DNA from: Doryteuthis pealeii
Taxonomy: Eukaryota > Mollusca > Cephalopoda > Myopsida > Loliginidae
DNA: 64,000 bases
NCBI GenBank assembly: GCA_023376005.1
Contig: CM042145.1
Coordinates: forward strand, 60,814,643-60,878,642
Direction: 5' to 3'
Shown: positions 31,125 through 42,150 of the stretch, piece after piece
Numbering within the stretch: the stretch's first letter is position 1
How the letters are laid out: each line of letters begins with the position of its first letter
The notes under the pieces: model-generated
What the model was told of the DNA's origin: nothing
What the model saw: the letters and a program-made list of their open reading frames with translations, nothing else
The model's database searches: none
Translations under genes and position numbers: made by a program

Positions 31125-31447
31125 GAGTTTCTATGTATATATATTTACCAACCCCGCCGCACGAGCAGGATGCGACACAAGGTCAATTTCTTAAGCGGAG
31201 TTCAACAGGTTTGAATTCGGAGTTTTCCTTCTCCTAGACCGGTTGCCTAACCAAGGTTAAAGAGCCCAGTCTACCCTACTATTTATCCATAGCTGGAGGG
31301 AGAGTAGGATTCATACATTTCCTAAGGGTATTAGCGCTAAGTGAAATGCAATTAACACGTCCAGGATTTGAACTCGGGGCGACGAGTCCATTTCCCATGA
31401 CTTTAACCATTACACCACGCGCTTCCTACTATGAGTTTCTATGTATA
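31125..31447 (-). mobile_element. SINE-A, full length, perfect 15 bp target duplication
   Basis: GAGTTTCTATGTATA lies at 31125-31139 and 31433-31447. The head on the minus strand is GAAGCGCGTGGTGTAATGG with B box GAGTTCAAATCCTGG. The tail is GGCGGGGTTGGTAAATAT. It is the cleanest copy in the window and so probably the youngest. Confidence 0.96.
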
Positions 31448-31641
31448 GGTGTCCATAGGAAGACGTTATAGGTGCCCATCGGAGCACATTACTTATAAGC
31501 ACGTCATTTCTTTTCCAGTATGTCTTGTTCGCCTTACCCATTGTTGATTGGTGGCAAGTGGCCGTACAGATACTTGTTTCTGTAGTGTTGGCTAGTCGGT
31601 TGGTTTTTACGGCATGACAACCCTTGGGTTATTTTATACCG

Positions 31642-31858
31642 AACATGTTTTGTTATATTTCTCTGAATTTTTTAGATTAGGCTTGTTAATTCATATTATT
31701 TGGATTATTCGGACTATTGTATTCATCTTTATTATGAATACAACGTTTCGGCCGATGTACCCTCCGGCCATCTTCAGGTATTTCTTGTCGGACTCTGGAA
31801 CCTTCTCGAACTCGGAAACCTTCTTGTCGTAATCGGGAGCCTTCAAACATGTTTTGTT
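31642..31858 (-). mobile_element. PLE/HHR module J with 13 bp target duplication
   Basis: AACATGTTTTGTT lies at 31642-31654 and 31846-31858. The 191 bp insert carries, on the minus strand, GACAAGAAATACCTGAAGAT, stem II GGCCG...CGGCC, GAAACGTTGTATTC and TCCGAATAATCC. It is a 5'-truncated or partial copy of the module found as a palindrome at 59522. Confidence 0.85.
31738..31782 (-). ncRNA. Hammerhead-like motif, variant core
   Basis: Minus strand: TAC, CTGAAGA (31771-31777), an extra T, stem II GGCCG / CGGCC, GAAA, the short palindrome ACGT as stem III, T at the cleavage position and GTA pairing with TAC. It differs from the classical core only by the extra base before stem II. Confidence 0.6.
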
Positions 31859-32010
31859 TTATTCATTTTTGTTGGGTATTTAATTTTTTTTTTTCAAAAT
31901 CAATTTTTTGAACTCATTTTTTGATCTATTTAACCCATAGATGGGACTAACATGTACTACCATTCCGGGTCATAGTGGACCTGGTAGTAATGTTAATAAA
32001 GGGCTACTCC

Positions 32011-32684
32011 TTTTAGACACGTTCGTAGTTTTAACACTTTAGATTCATTCAAGCAATAAAATATTCTTGTTATTACTTTGTCGGGAATTGTTCTCACATT
32101 TCTTCTGTACAAGAAAACTGAATTCAACCAATTATCGTTCTCCCACAATGACATTCAGTTTTATATTATTCTTGAATCTACGAGATGCGTTGAAAACATT
32201 AACAATCTCTTTTCTATAGAATTATAAATCTACTAATTTACTGCCTTCATTTAAGTGTCTATACCAATAGCTCAACTAAAAGTAGTTGTGCTCTGTCAGA
32301 TGAATTGGTTTGAGAAAAGAAATAAGTGAAAATTCTTCCTTGATAATCCTTTAGTTGTCTTTTACTCAATAAATTATATTTGCCTCGTAGAAATTGGCGT
32401 CTCGACTTTTAATTAATATTCGTGTCGAATTCAACTAAACGTTTTCAATGCAAGCAAAAAAAAAAAATGCCGAATTATTAATTCTGTTTTCAGAAAAAGA
32501 AAAACCGGTTTCTAAACAAAATTCTGTGAATACAGACATTGTATAATTATATAATCATTTCAGTTTTGCATCTTTTAGTACAACACAAAAAGGCACATCG
32601 TATCTTGAATTATATTAGCAGAATGGCGTTAAAATTCTCCAATTCAGAGAACAAAAGCCTCAACAATTTAATAGAACTGTAACA
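32011..32684. other. No recognised feature
   Basis: AT-rich. No repeat match was seen. Confidence 0.45.
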
Positions 32685-32843
32685 AGTTTGAAACCGGAGT
32701 TTTCCATCTCTTAAACTGTCTAAACAAGGTTAATGAGTCATGTGTACCCTACAAATCCTATTTTTTCTATGACATCCGTTTTTGGGGGGAATCTTATCCC
32801 TCTGCAGGGGACACTGTTAACGTATTCTAAGACCCACTGACAT
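32685..32843 (-). mobile_element. SINE-A scrap and R-element 5' scrap
   Basis: CAAGTTTGAAACCGGAGTTT and AACAAGGTTAATGAG (to 32765) are SINE-A. GGGGGAATCTTATCCCTCTG and GTATTCTAAGACCCACTGAC (32790-32843) are the sense-5' part of an R element in antisense. Confidence 0.6.
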
Positions 32844-32997
32844 GGTAGAAAGATGGAAGAAAGAGCATTACATTGGGAAAATGAAAAGAAGAAATAGGGA
32901 TGTCAGAATAACGGAAATAAAGAAAAAAAAGAAGCAAAAGAAAATATGAATGAAAACTGCTGATAGAATATCCTGACCCCCACAGGCCAGATAAGAC

Positions 32998-33035
32998 CTT
33001 GAGTCACATCCTGCTCGTACGGATGGTTTGGTAAA
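32998..33035 (+). mobile_element. SINE-A 3' end scrap
   Basis: TTGAGTCACATCCTGCTCGT and ACGGATGGTTTGGTAAAT. Confidence 0.6.
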
Positions 33036-33195
33036 TATCCTTGCCTCCAAGTGATTGATGGCCAAGTGGTTAAGTTGCCTGACTGATGAAAAATCGGTCG
33101 GGTTTTTATCCCGACCGAAGTTAGCTGTTAACTCTAACCACACTGAGGAGATGTGATACATCAAAACACGGTGTCTGTGGATGACTAAATACATA

Positions 33196-33340
33196 AATAT
33201 TTACCAACCTCTTCGCTCGAGCAGGATGTGAATGGCCAATATTCTTAAGCGGGGTTTGAAACAGGATAGAATTCATTGCTTAACCTACTTTAGAGCATAG
33301 CCCGCCCTACTATTTATTCATGGCTGGGGGAAGAATTTAC
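33196..33340 (-). mobile_element. SINE-A 3' half, left of an inverted pair
   Basis: TTACCAACCTCTTCGCTCGA (minus-strand tail) through CTATTTATTCATGGCTGGGG. The head is missing. Confidence 0.8.
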
Positions 33341-33493
33341 TATGGGTGAATAGTAGGGTACACTGGGCTCATTAACCTTGGCTAGGTAACCAGTCTAGTA
33401 GAAGGAAAACTCTGAATAAAAAAAAAATGTTAAATTCCTCTTAATAAATTAACCTTGTGTCACATCCTGCTCGTGCAGAGGGATTGGTAAATT
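33341..33493 (+). mobile_element. SINE-A 3' half, right of an inverted pair
   Basis: TATGGGTGAATAGTAGGGTA through TGCAGAGGGATTGGTAAAT. The two halves meet at the same internal position (the TATGGGTAAATAG block). The pair is therefore a ~300 bp foldback of the SINE body, with poly-A near 33418. Confidence 0.8.
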
Positions 33494-34084
33494 TATACAT
33501 AAGCCAGTAGATTTGTTGAAATTGAACCCGGTTCTGTTATTTTCACTCACACAAATTTGTCAAAAAAAAAAAAAAAAAAAAAAAAATGAAATATGGATTA
33601 ACGTACACGACCAAGTCAAAATAATCAGCTCTTTATGACGATCGGTTTTTAGACTTAGCATCGAGTATGGAAGAGAAACAAGATTAACAACTGCAAATCT
33701 ATAAAACATCACATGTCTTCTTTTATGACCTCTGTAGATTCTCCTGAAAATTGCCCTGATCCTCGGAAAAGGCGTCACCGTCCAAATACGTATATCCCGC
33801 TGCTATTGCTGCTGCTGCTGCTGCTGCCAACATTTCTCTTTTTTACTGTTTTCCGATTCCTTGCATAACAATGGTCATTTCGGTCAGCAATTTGTTGGCA
33901 CCGTATCAGAACGAAATCGAAGAAAATTGTCCATTACGCTGAGCTTATTTTATAGTCCTCGGCTCAAATATTGTTAACCATTATGACTCCGAGCAGTTCC
34001 CTATCAGAAAGCACCTGTACTTTCTCTGATATCAACACGCCTAGTTTTAGTCAATTTTCCGCTGGAATTTGTTGTGCCCTTCTA
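33494..34084. other. Poly-A, short GCT triplet run, otherwise unrecognised
   Basis: A28 lies at about 33559-33586 and (GCT)n at about 33806-33826. A 72-codon minus frame starts in the poly-A and is an artefact. Confidence 0.55.
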
Positions 34085-34375
34085 AGTTTATTTCAGTCTT
34101 TTCATATCTATCAATCACAGTCTGTTCAAATCTCTTAATCTATCCATCTCAGTCTGTTCATATCTATCCATTTCTATGTATCTATCTATCTATCTATATT
34201 TCAGACTGTTCATATCTGTCTATCTATCACAGTCCGACCATATTTTAGATATATAGATATGAAAAGTCTATCTCTGTCAATTCATATCTATATAATATAT
34301 AGATGTATATCAGTCTATACATATCTATACCTCAGTCTGTTCATAAATATATATATATATATATATATATTTGTC
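34085..34375. repeat. TATC / CAGTCTGTTCATATCTAT minisatellite
   Basis: CAGTCTGTTCATATCTAT-like units alternate with TATC runs. This is close to the reverse complement of the unit at 36785-37590. A (TA)n run ends it. Confidence 0.8.
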
Positions 34376-34427
34376 TGTGTTTCTGTCTATCGATCTATCT
34401 ACATATATGTGTGTGTGTGTGTGTGTG

Positions 34428-34600
34428 TGTTTGCATTTCACATCGCCGTAATACACTTGGAAAAGGTATTAATAAGACTATTCTCCCTTCAACTATGGGT
34501 AAATAGTAGGTCATATTGGGCTCTCTAACCTTAGTTGGGCAACCAGTCTACAAGGAAAACTTTTAAATTCCGCATAAGAAACTGATTAGTTCATAGGCGT
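34428..34600 (+). mobile_element. SINE-A, head missing
   Basis: TTTGCATTTCACATCGCCGT, ACTATGGGTAAATAGTAGGT and GGGCAACCAGTCTAC. The tail is poorly kept. Confidence 0.8.
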
Positions 34601-34602
34601 TG

Positions 34603-34609
<7 letters not shown>

Positions 34610-34642
<33 letters not shown>

Positions 34643-34643
34643 T

Positions 34644-34685
<42 letters not shown>
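34610..34685. repeat. (TA)n microsatellite
   Basis: TA array with two TAATA interruptions. Confidence 0.95.
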
Positions 34686-34687
<2 letters not shown>

Positions 34688-34814
34688 CCGTTTGTTCCTA
34701 TTGCTCTATCTAAGCATGTTGACGGAGTGCATTCAATATCTAGGTCCAATATACCACCCCAAAAATGAGCTTGCTAACCCAATTTCGACATATCTATCTA
34801 TCCATCATTCTTGT

Positions 34815-35055
34815 TGGTGACATCCTTCCGTCTACGAGAAACGATGGAGTAGTGTCCATTTTTTTAAAACTACGTAGCCTGCGCGGGATCATATGAGATG
34901 TTGCCCAAGCAGTAAATCCCTTCTCTATACACTGCCGCTGTTATCCAAAGGAAAGGTAAGGAACTAATGCAGTTTGGCAGCGGTCGTGTCGTAGGAGTTG
35001 CTGGGTAGCACTGGAAGTCAGCATCACACCACCTTCCGGACTCCAGCTCCTGATT
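34815..35055 (-). mobile_element. Retroposon V, sharing a 3' tail with a LINE
   Basis: The minus strand matches 58258-58515: GGTGGTGTGATGCTGA, CAGTGCTACCCAGCAACTCC, CCTTTGGATAACAGCGGCAG and GGGCAACATCTCA. Its 3' tail reads GACACTACTCCATCG and CGTAGACGGAAGGATG. The last ~40 bp resemble the tail of the LINE fragment at 44325-44690, so V is probably a SINE or a LINE deletion derivative. Confidence 0.65.
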
Positions 35056-35105
35056 TGTTTTTGTGGTTTACTATCTCTTACACCTGGAAATGACCAGTAT
35101 ATATT

Positions 35106-35170
35106 TCAATTCTGTTCCTAGACAGATGGGTTGCCGACCAAGGCTAAGGAGCCCCGTCTAACCCATTTGG
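35106..35170 (-). mobile_element. SINE-A scrap
   Basis: CAGATGGGTTGCCGACCAAG and GCTAAGGAGCCCCGTCTAAC. Confidence 0.6.
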
Positions 35171-35491
35171 GGATTTATGTGAGTTGTAAGTACCCCAATC
35201 CTACTATTGTCCGTGTTCTTGAAAAATGAAACGAGATTAGAAATTTGGTATATTTTGCATTTACGTATCAAATAAACAACAGTACCTTCATATCGTTTTT
35301 CTTTTTAGTGGGTAAGTCCACTAGAAGCGTCTAGATGGTTCTAACGTTCACTGAATTTATACACATATATACGTAAAACACGATCATGCATGTACACATG
35401 TGTGGTTATGCAAGCGCTGTTGAATTATCTAAGTTATGACTCAGTATAAGTCCACATGCCATTTATTCGAAATTACAGTAATTATAATGTA
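35171..35491. other. No recognised feature
   Basis: Nothing was identified. Confidence 0.4.
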
Positions 35492-35950
35492 CGAGCGGGA
35501 CATGTGAAAATACCACAGTATGATAATTCAATTATTACAAGGTTTGATATGTTTACGTAAGCACTATTGCAAAATAGTTCAATATGTAAAAAGTATAATA
35601 ATCTTGATTTAACTCACTCTCACTCTTTTTCTTTCTTTCCTTCTTTTAATTTTTCATTATGTTCGATGGAAACAGATTAGCGTTATCACTTCCGCACGTT
35701 CACCCCTCTCTATCTTCACATACGCTCTTTCTTTCTTTATTATATTTTGTCTGTTGTATGTAACTTTCCTTTCTTTCTTTATAATAAACACGGAATGGTC
35801 CATTATTTAGCTAAGGTGACGACACTCATAAGAAATAATTCGGCGAATAAGCAACATCAGTTAATGCATTTTATCTTGGTCGGTCTCATTTTTAACTAAA
35901 GGATGTTGCAAGATGATAACGGTGGTAGAATTAAGAAACACGAGTAAAAA
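35492..35950 (-). mobile_element. Hel-2 copy
   Basis: The 3' end is at the left: CGAGCGGGACATGTGAAAAT (CTAG decayed to CTCG when read minus). Internal blocks are AACACGGAATGGTCCATTAT, GTGACGACACTCATAAGAAA and AGGATGTTGCAAGATGATAA. It ends AGAAACACGAGT. Confidence 0.8.
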
Positions 35951-35984
35951 AGAAATGCCATTTACTTTATTTCCTGTGAAGTTT

Positions 35985-36441
35985 TTTTTAATAAAATAAG
36001 GCCTACCTTGAGACCATAACGAGCAAGAATTCGACGATTAAGACCCAACTTGCCAATCGACAATGTTTCCCTTCTGCATGACAATGCTCGACCAAACACA
36101 AGTATCAGGACAAGGGGAAAATAGCCTCATTTTGGTAGACAACTTTAATGCATCCTCCATACTCAACAGATTTAGCGCCTTCAGTATCATCTCTTCGGCC
36201 CCATGAAAGAGGGTTGTGAAATCTGTGGCTCAAAGAACAGTCAACTGAATTTTACGGGGCTGGGATACATGCTCTCATTGGAAGGTGGAACATTGCTATT
36301 TAGACAAACACTAACTGTGAAGAAGTAGAGATGTGATCTACAGTGAACCAGCTTCATTTTGATGTATGATACATGTTCCTCTATTAGTAATTATTCCTGT
36401 CCTAAACAAAATGGCATTACTTTTTTAATCACCGTTGTACT
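35985..36441 (+). pseudogene. Mariner-family transposase C-terminus and 3' end
   Basis: The region encodes VSLLHDNARPNTS (second catalytic Asp context of mariner) and, after a frameshift, HPPYSTDLAPS followed by YHLFGP (third catalytic Asp context). Spacing fits the D,D34D class. Several stops and shifts make it dead. Downstream, CCTGTCCTAAACAAAATGGC and ATTAC match the terminal region of the reversed copy at 38377. The 5' part of the element is absent. Confidence 0.82.
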
Positions 36442-36784
36442 TTTTCTTTTTCAATCTCGACATGATATATAGATTTAAGACACTGTTAGTTTTATCATTA
36501 GCAATTATCTAGAAACTTTTCTCCTGTCAGATGCAGTTGTTCTCCGCGTCATTGTATTGTATAAATCATTGGCAGTAGGTGTCCACACAATGATAGATAT
36601 GAATATGGACTTGTATTGATGTTGAAAGTAAACAAATTAATATTGTGCAACTTATTAATATCGTTACTGAATTAAAAGAAGAAGAAATAAAACATTTGAG
36701 AGGAATGAGATAATTAGGATTGAGATAGATTAAGATAAGTGTGAAGAAACTAAGCTGATTAGATCGTTAAGTAGCGGGGAATAG
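36442..36784. other. No recognised feature
   Basis: Nothing was identified. Confidence 0.4.
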
Positions 36785-37026
36785 AGGGAAAGAGATGAAA
36801 TGTGATAGATAGAAAGGAATGAACACAGTGATCTAGATAGATAGATATGCACACAGATAGATAGATATGCACACATGAACACAGATAGATAGATATGAAC
36901 ACAGATAGATAGATATGAACACACTGAGATAGATATATAGATATGAACATACTGATATAAATAGATAGATAGATATGATATGACATAGATATGATATAGA
37001 TAGATAGATAGATATGACACACTGAT

Positions 37027-37069
<43 letters not shown>

Positions 37070-37590
37070 TGAACACACTGAGATAGATAGATAGATAGAT
37101 ATGAACACACTGAGATAGATAGATAGATAGATATGAACACACTGAGATAGATAGATAGATATGAACACACTGAGATAGATAGATAGATATGAACATACTG
37201 AGATAGATATATAGATATGAACATACTGATATAAATAGATAGATATGAACATAGTGATATAGATAGATATGAACACACTGATATAGATAGATAGATAGAT
37301 AGAAATGAACACACTGATATAGATAGATAGATAGATAGAAATGAACACACTGATATAGATAGATAGATGATAGATAGATAGATATAGATAGATAGATAGA
37401 TGAACACACTGATATAGATAGATAGATAGATAGAAATGAACACACTGATATAGATAGATAGATAGATAGATAGAAATGAACACACTGATATAGATAGATA
37501 GATAGATAGAAATGAACACACTGATATAGATAGATAGATAGATAGAAATGAACACACTGATATAGATAGATAGATAGATACAAATGAACA
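36785..37590. repeat. (GATA)n minisatellite with ATGAACACACTGATA units
   Basis: About 25 units of roughly 25-45 bp: GATA runs of 3-10 repeats, then TATGAACACACTGAGATA or GAAATGAACACACTGATATA. It falls into blocks: TATGAACACA on the left, GAAATGAACA on the right. The three minus-strand open frames of 252-287 codons are read-through. Confidence 0.97.
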
Positions 37591-37597
37591 CACTGAG

Positions 37598-37690
37598 ATA
37601 CTACAATAAATATGAGGACAACTCCAAAAAATCCAAATTATTCGCTACATGCCTCATCTAAAAAATACGGACAAATAATTACGTAGTCGA
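37598..37690 (+). mobile_element. Module J scrap
   Basis: TAAATATGAGGACAACTCCA, ATCCAAATTATTCGCTACAT and GCCTCATCTAAAAAATACGG match 21430-21510. Confidence 0.6.
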
Positions 37691-38376
37691 AAATTAGGCT
37701 GTAATAGATATCAATTTTATTTCAAATACAGTTACTTGAATTGGTTACCAATCCAAGATTTTTAAAAAATATTTTCGTTTTAAAATTACTCTTATGGCTC
37801 CAGCCGTGATTTGAAACCAGAAATCTCGATTGGTAGATACAATATGTTCTGAACTATTCGATTTGGTGGAACACAGCAGCAAATTAGATAAGTCTAACTG
37901 TATTAAGTCAATATTCTGAATCAATATCCAGTAATCTCGTCTCAGCGTATTTGATGACTGATAATTTAATAAATGTCAGAAAGAGTTTGCGGCATCAACA
38001 ATCTCTTATCTACCAAATCCGGAAATATTTGTCGAGCAAGGCCAATTTCACACAAAGTTGCACATACATGTCACTTAATCAGTTAAAATATTTTTGTCGT
38101 CTTGTTTTCCACTACTTACAATATAAATCTCAATCGTCTATTGGATTTACATTCTATTTTCCCGGGATATCACGGTGGGTGGTTTTCTCCAAAAAAAAAA
38201 TGGCAATGGTTTTCCCTCCAGGCATTACAAATCTATTTTGACGATACTTGATTAGATTCAGACTCTATTTTTGTGAAAGAGAACAATCTGGATTGAAGGT
38301 CACAATATTAATTGCCTTCGAGATTAGCATTCTTGAATCCTTCTACTAAAGGCAATCTTTTTTGGAATCTCTATGT
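37691..38376. other. No recognised feature
   Basis: A 96-codon frame (37951-38241) has no recognisable features. Confidence 0.45.
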
Positions 38377-38640
38377 ACGAGGGTGAGTCAAAACGTAATG
38401 CCATTTTGTTTAGGACAGGTATCATACATCAAAATGCATCTGGTCCTCTGTGCATCTCATCCCTACTTCTTCACATAGTCACTGTTTCTCTCAATAGCAA
38501 AATCCCACCTTCGAATAAGTACATGTATCCCTGCCCCGTAAAATTCAGTTGGCTGTTCTTTAAGTCACAGATTTCACAACTCCTCGTCACTGGAATAATT
38601 TTTTCTCTCAAACCCTCTTTCATAGAACCAAAGAGAGGCA
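38377..38640 (-). mobile_element. Mariner 3' end, reversed
   Basis: It starts GAGGGTGAGTCAAAACGTAA directly after TAC, consistent with a mariner inverted terminus at a TA target. AAACAAAATGGC complement, GATGTATGATAC and CCCCGTAAAATTCAGTTGGC align (reversed) with 36260-36425. No usable transposase frame remains. Confidence 0.75.
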
Positions 38641-38650
38641 AGCTCACTCT

Positions 38651-39112
38651 CCTCTATTTAACCAATAGATGGGACCCTAACAGGTACTACCACTCCGGAT
38701 TAGCGTGGACCTGGAAATAATTGTGAGGAAGAGATACTCCACATTCATCAAAGCTCCCAAACTAGAACTGCACCATTAGATACATTTTAACACCATACCC
38801 AGGACATTAAAGCCCTCTGCAACCCCCTTCATATATGTGATAAAGAGTTGGGACTTTTAATAAGGGCATTAGTGTTGGGGAAATCTTATAGGTGCTAGGG
38901 CTTGACGTGATTAGCTGATTGATCGGAGGGGACATCTCTGACTGCCGGTTTAGACTAAGTAAGGGTCAAAATGGAGTTTTGCACAAGGGTTCCATCCTTA
39001 AGTATTACGGGTCACACCCAAGGCAAAATGATGACCCTAGTGAGCATGTGTTACCCCTCTGCAGAGGTGTAGCCTGTGTATTCTAAATCCCCAGCCGCTT
39101 GGGCTGCAGCTA
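38651..39112 (-). mobile_element. R element lacking its 3' end
   Basis: It begins in antisense at AACCAATAGATGGGACCCTA immediately next to the mariner piece and runs to CCAGCCGCTTGGGCTGCAG. The hairpin end is missing, so it was probably cut by rearrangement. Confidence 0.82.
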
Positions 39113-39689
39113 TTTGTCAAAGAATAGGTTCTTCCTTGATCGACTTGAAAATACCATTTTTTTTTATTGCAGATTATTTGATTGTATTTTCAATCCAAAT
39201 CATGGCCACCTTTATTATACGAGAATCATCTAAGTTCATTAAATTTCCATAATGCTATTTTCCAATGTCTATGTAGTAATATTCAAAATTACAGTTTATA
39301 AGTATCGCTTTTAAGCAAAGATAATCTTGGACAAAAAATCAATGATTCCTTAATAGTTTATCTTCTGTGTCAGTTGTTGGCACCTCACCAGATAATAATC
39401 GCTATGGCTAGTGCAATGCTGTTTGCTTTGAATACATATTCAATGGCCGATCGTACATTCTTCTCCTTACACTGTTTAACTATTGCGAAATTGTTTGTTT
39501 ATGAAAACTGGTCGCTATATTAACTATTGATCAGTAAAATGTTTCCTAAGACAATTTCAAGTTTATTCGTTTTTCTTTTCTTTTTTTTTTTCTTCTATTT
39601 TTTTCTGTAAATCCTGCCAAAACGTTGTTTTCCTTTACTTATTTTTTACCCACTTAAATGCTTAAGATTTGATAATTCGTGCAATAGTT
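39113..39689. other. No recognised feature
   Basis: AT-rich with T runs. Nothing was identified. Confidence 0.45.
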
Positions 39690-39740
39690 ATATAGTATCG
39701 GTTACAGACCAACAGACACAAAATCTCCATTATAATAAGA
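39690..39740 (-). mobile_element. Hel-1 5' end scrap
   Basis: The minus strand begins TCTTATTATAATGGAGATTT and includes CTGTAACCGATAC. Confidence 0.7.
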
Positions 39741-40107
39741 TTTTTATGTTAAAGAAAGGTTTTTACAATGTTTAAAATAAATTCTCCATTTCCTGTTGTG
39801 TTGGTGGAGACCTTACCTTAATTTGATCTCTAATGAACTTCCGGTAGAGCATACTGGGATTTCTGCCAAGAAGTTGTTTTTTTTTTTACTTTTTCTTTTC
39901 TTTATTCCTTATTTGAGCAGCTAAGGCTTTGATTTCAATTTGGTTTTCTGCTATCCTAACCCTTGACTGTTTTGTGGTTTTTTAGCGAATCTTTTTTTCT
40001 TCCTTAGATATTTTACTAGGACTCTCATTTACAAGGAGAGAAGATATCTAGGCTGTTTCTATTTTAAGCTTCCCTACAGTGTCCCTCCCAATTGATACGG
40101 CTCTGAT
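39741..40107. other. No recognised feature
   Basis: Nothing was identified. Confidence 0.4.
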
Positions 40108-40611
40108 AAGTGGGTGGTGATCCGTGATGTTTAAAGATGGAATCCTGGTGACTGAACAGTCCATGACGTGAAACACTCTACTTTTGTTCTTACTTAGGCT
40201 ACACGGGCGGTCAGAGAGGCCCCCTCCGATCAATCGGTTAGTCATGTAAATCCATAAAAACTATATAATTGTCCCGGCACTAGTGCCTTTATGGCAAGCC
40301 CCAACCCTTTTTATCAAATGGGTGCAAGAAAGCAGTGGCTGAGGGTCTTCATTTGCTAGGTATGTCATTAAATTCTATCTGATGGTGAGGTTCCAGTTTT
40401 GGGGGTCTGGGAAATGTCCAGCACCCCTCATCATCATTGCTCCCTAGTCAAGTCTGACCCTGAGTGGTAGTACCTGTTAGGGTCTCATCTATGGGTTAGA
40501 TAAAAACATTTGTTTAAAAAATTGAGTTCTAAACTATCGCTACGAATCTTTCAAAACTTTGCCGGCGTTAAATGACCCACCGTGTTTGATATGCCGTAAA
40601 ACAAAACAAAC
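40108..40611 (+). mobile_element. R element (subfamily 2), 3'-complete
   Basis: Sense copy: GTGGGTGGTGATCCGTGATG, GGCCCCCTCCGATCAATCGG, GCCTTTATGGCAAGCCCCAA, GGGTCTCATCTATGGGTTAG. Its 3' end has GCCGGCGTTAAATGACCCAC, TTGATATGCCG and a tail AAAACAAAACAAACAAG. Confidence 0.88.
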
Positions 40612-40867
40612 AAGATTGAAGCAGGTAGAAACGTGTAAAACTAAACAATGATACGTGTCTGACCACTACAACAGCTGGCTCGATTCTCAATAATTCTAAC
40701 TTTCTAATGAGTTGACGGTCACGAGACTTTCTGAACCAATCAGAGATTCTCATTCAAGCTTATGGAGGTGCTGATTATGGTACTTTATGAAGGACTAAGT
40801 TATCCCAACAACGTATGATCTCGTTTTTCTAGTAGACTCTTCTCGCGAGACCTCGACGCTGGCCGGA
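40612..40867. other. No recognised feature
   Basis: Nothing was identified. Confidence 0.35.
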
Positions 40868-40950
40868 TCATGCCCTAATATTTACCCATAAAGGGAGAAT
40901 AGTTGGATGCACACCTTTCCCAACGGTATCAGCGGTATATAAAATGTGAA
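40868..40950 (-). mobile_element. SINE-A scrap
   Basis: TATTTACCCATAAAGGGAGA and CACCTTTCCCAACGGTATCA. Confidence 0.6.
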
Positions 40951-41182
40951 AAACCTTATCTAGAAACAAGGCTATATTCATTTACATTCCTTTTAAGTAA
41001 AAGCATGAATATGGATATTTCCCATATTATTTTAGGTCATCACAGTGGCAGGCCGGTCCATGTCCATTCATGGAATCTTTTAAGATAATGCACTTATCTT
41101 ATCTACAAGAAACAGATTATAGTACTACGAAATGGACTGACATGTTCATCAAAGGAGACATTTAACATGTCATATTTTCTTA

Positions 41183-41440
41183 TTGTTGGATTTTACGGCA
41201 TGTCAATCCTTGGGTTATTAAAACTAATGTTTTCTATTTAACCCAGAAATGGGAACCTAACAGGTACTATCATTCCGGGTGAGAGTGGACCTGGGAGTAA
41301 TGGCGATGAAGGGGTAATCCACATTCTCCAGAGCCCCAGAATTGAAACTTTACCATTAGATGCAGTTTAACGTTATACCCCGGACAATAAGACCCTCAAT
41401 CACCGCCTTCTACCACATATGGTAAAAAGGCTGGGGCTTG
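41183..41440 (-). mobile_element. R element, joined head-to-head to the next
   Basis: Antisense TTGTTGGATTTTACGGCATG through AAGGCTGGGGCTTGTC, with an internal ~45 bp loss after GGGTTATT. At about 41440 it switches to the opposite strand without any spacer. Confidence 0.82.
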
Positions 41441-42150
41441 TCGGTCGGAGAGGCCCCTCCGATTAATAGACTCGTCTCGTAGCCATAGCACCTATATGAT
41501 TGTCCCAATCCTATAGTTCTTATTTCAAGCCCCAAACTCTTTTTATCATATATGTGCTAGAAGGCGCGTGGGCTTATGGAGGCGCGTGGTCTAATGGTTA
41601 GAGTCGTGGGAAATGGACTTGTCAACGCGAGTTCAATTCCTGGACGAAGCTGTTGGAATTTCACATGGCGCTAATACCCTTGGGAAAGGTCTGAATCCAA
41701 TTCTCCCTCCAGCTATGGGTAAATAGCAAGGCAGACTGGACTCCTTAACCATGGCTAGGTAACTAGTCTAGGAGAAGGAAAACTCTGAATTCAAACCTGT
41801 TAAACTCCGCTTAAGAAATTGACCTTGTGTCGCATCCTGCTCGTGCGGAGGGTTGGTAAATATATATATGTGCTAGAAGGCAGTGGCAGAGGTTCTTCAT
41901 ATTCTGGGAATTATATTAAACTGTATCTGATGGTGAGTTTCCAGGTCTGGGAAATGTGGAGCACACCTTCATCGCCATTGCTCTATGGTCCACTCTGACC
42001 CAAAGTGTTAGTACCTGTAAGGGTCTCATCTATGGGTCACAGAGAAAAATGTGTTCATAAAAAATTGTGTATCCAGAATAAGAATGAATTTATTTCAAAA
42101 TTTTGTCGGCATTAAATGATCAACCGAGGTTGATATGCCGTAAACCAAAC
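41441..42150 (+). mobile_element. R element, 3'-complete, with nested SINE-A
   Basis: Sense copy from GGTCGGAGAGGCCCCTCCGA to GGTTGATATGCCGTAAACCA. The sequence ATATATGTGCTAGAAGGC was duplicated by the SINE-A insertion. Confidence 0.87.
41548..41881 (+). mobile_element. SINE-A, full length, perfect 18 bp target duplication
   Basis: ATATATGTGCTAGAAGGC lies at 41548-41565 and 41864-41881. The head is GGCGCGTGGTCTAATGGTTA with B box GAGTTCAATTCCTGGAC. The tail is GTGCGGAGGGTTGGTAAATA. A partial second head (GCGCGTGGGCTTATGG) precedes it by ~16 bp. Confidence 0.96.

Larger units (their letters stand above)
31585..32010 (-). mobile_element. R element split by a module J insertion
   Basis: Antisense R sequence (GGTTTTTACGGCATGACAAC, CTTGGGTTATTTTATACCGA) stops at 31654 and resumes at 31846 (GTTTTGTTTTATTCATTTTT, AACCCATAGATGGGACTAAC). 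Confidence 0.85.

Noticed and set aside
36730..37593. 287-codon serine/isoleucine/leucine-rich frame
   Set aside because: Read-through of (GATA)n units in all three minus frames.
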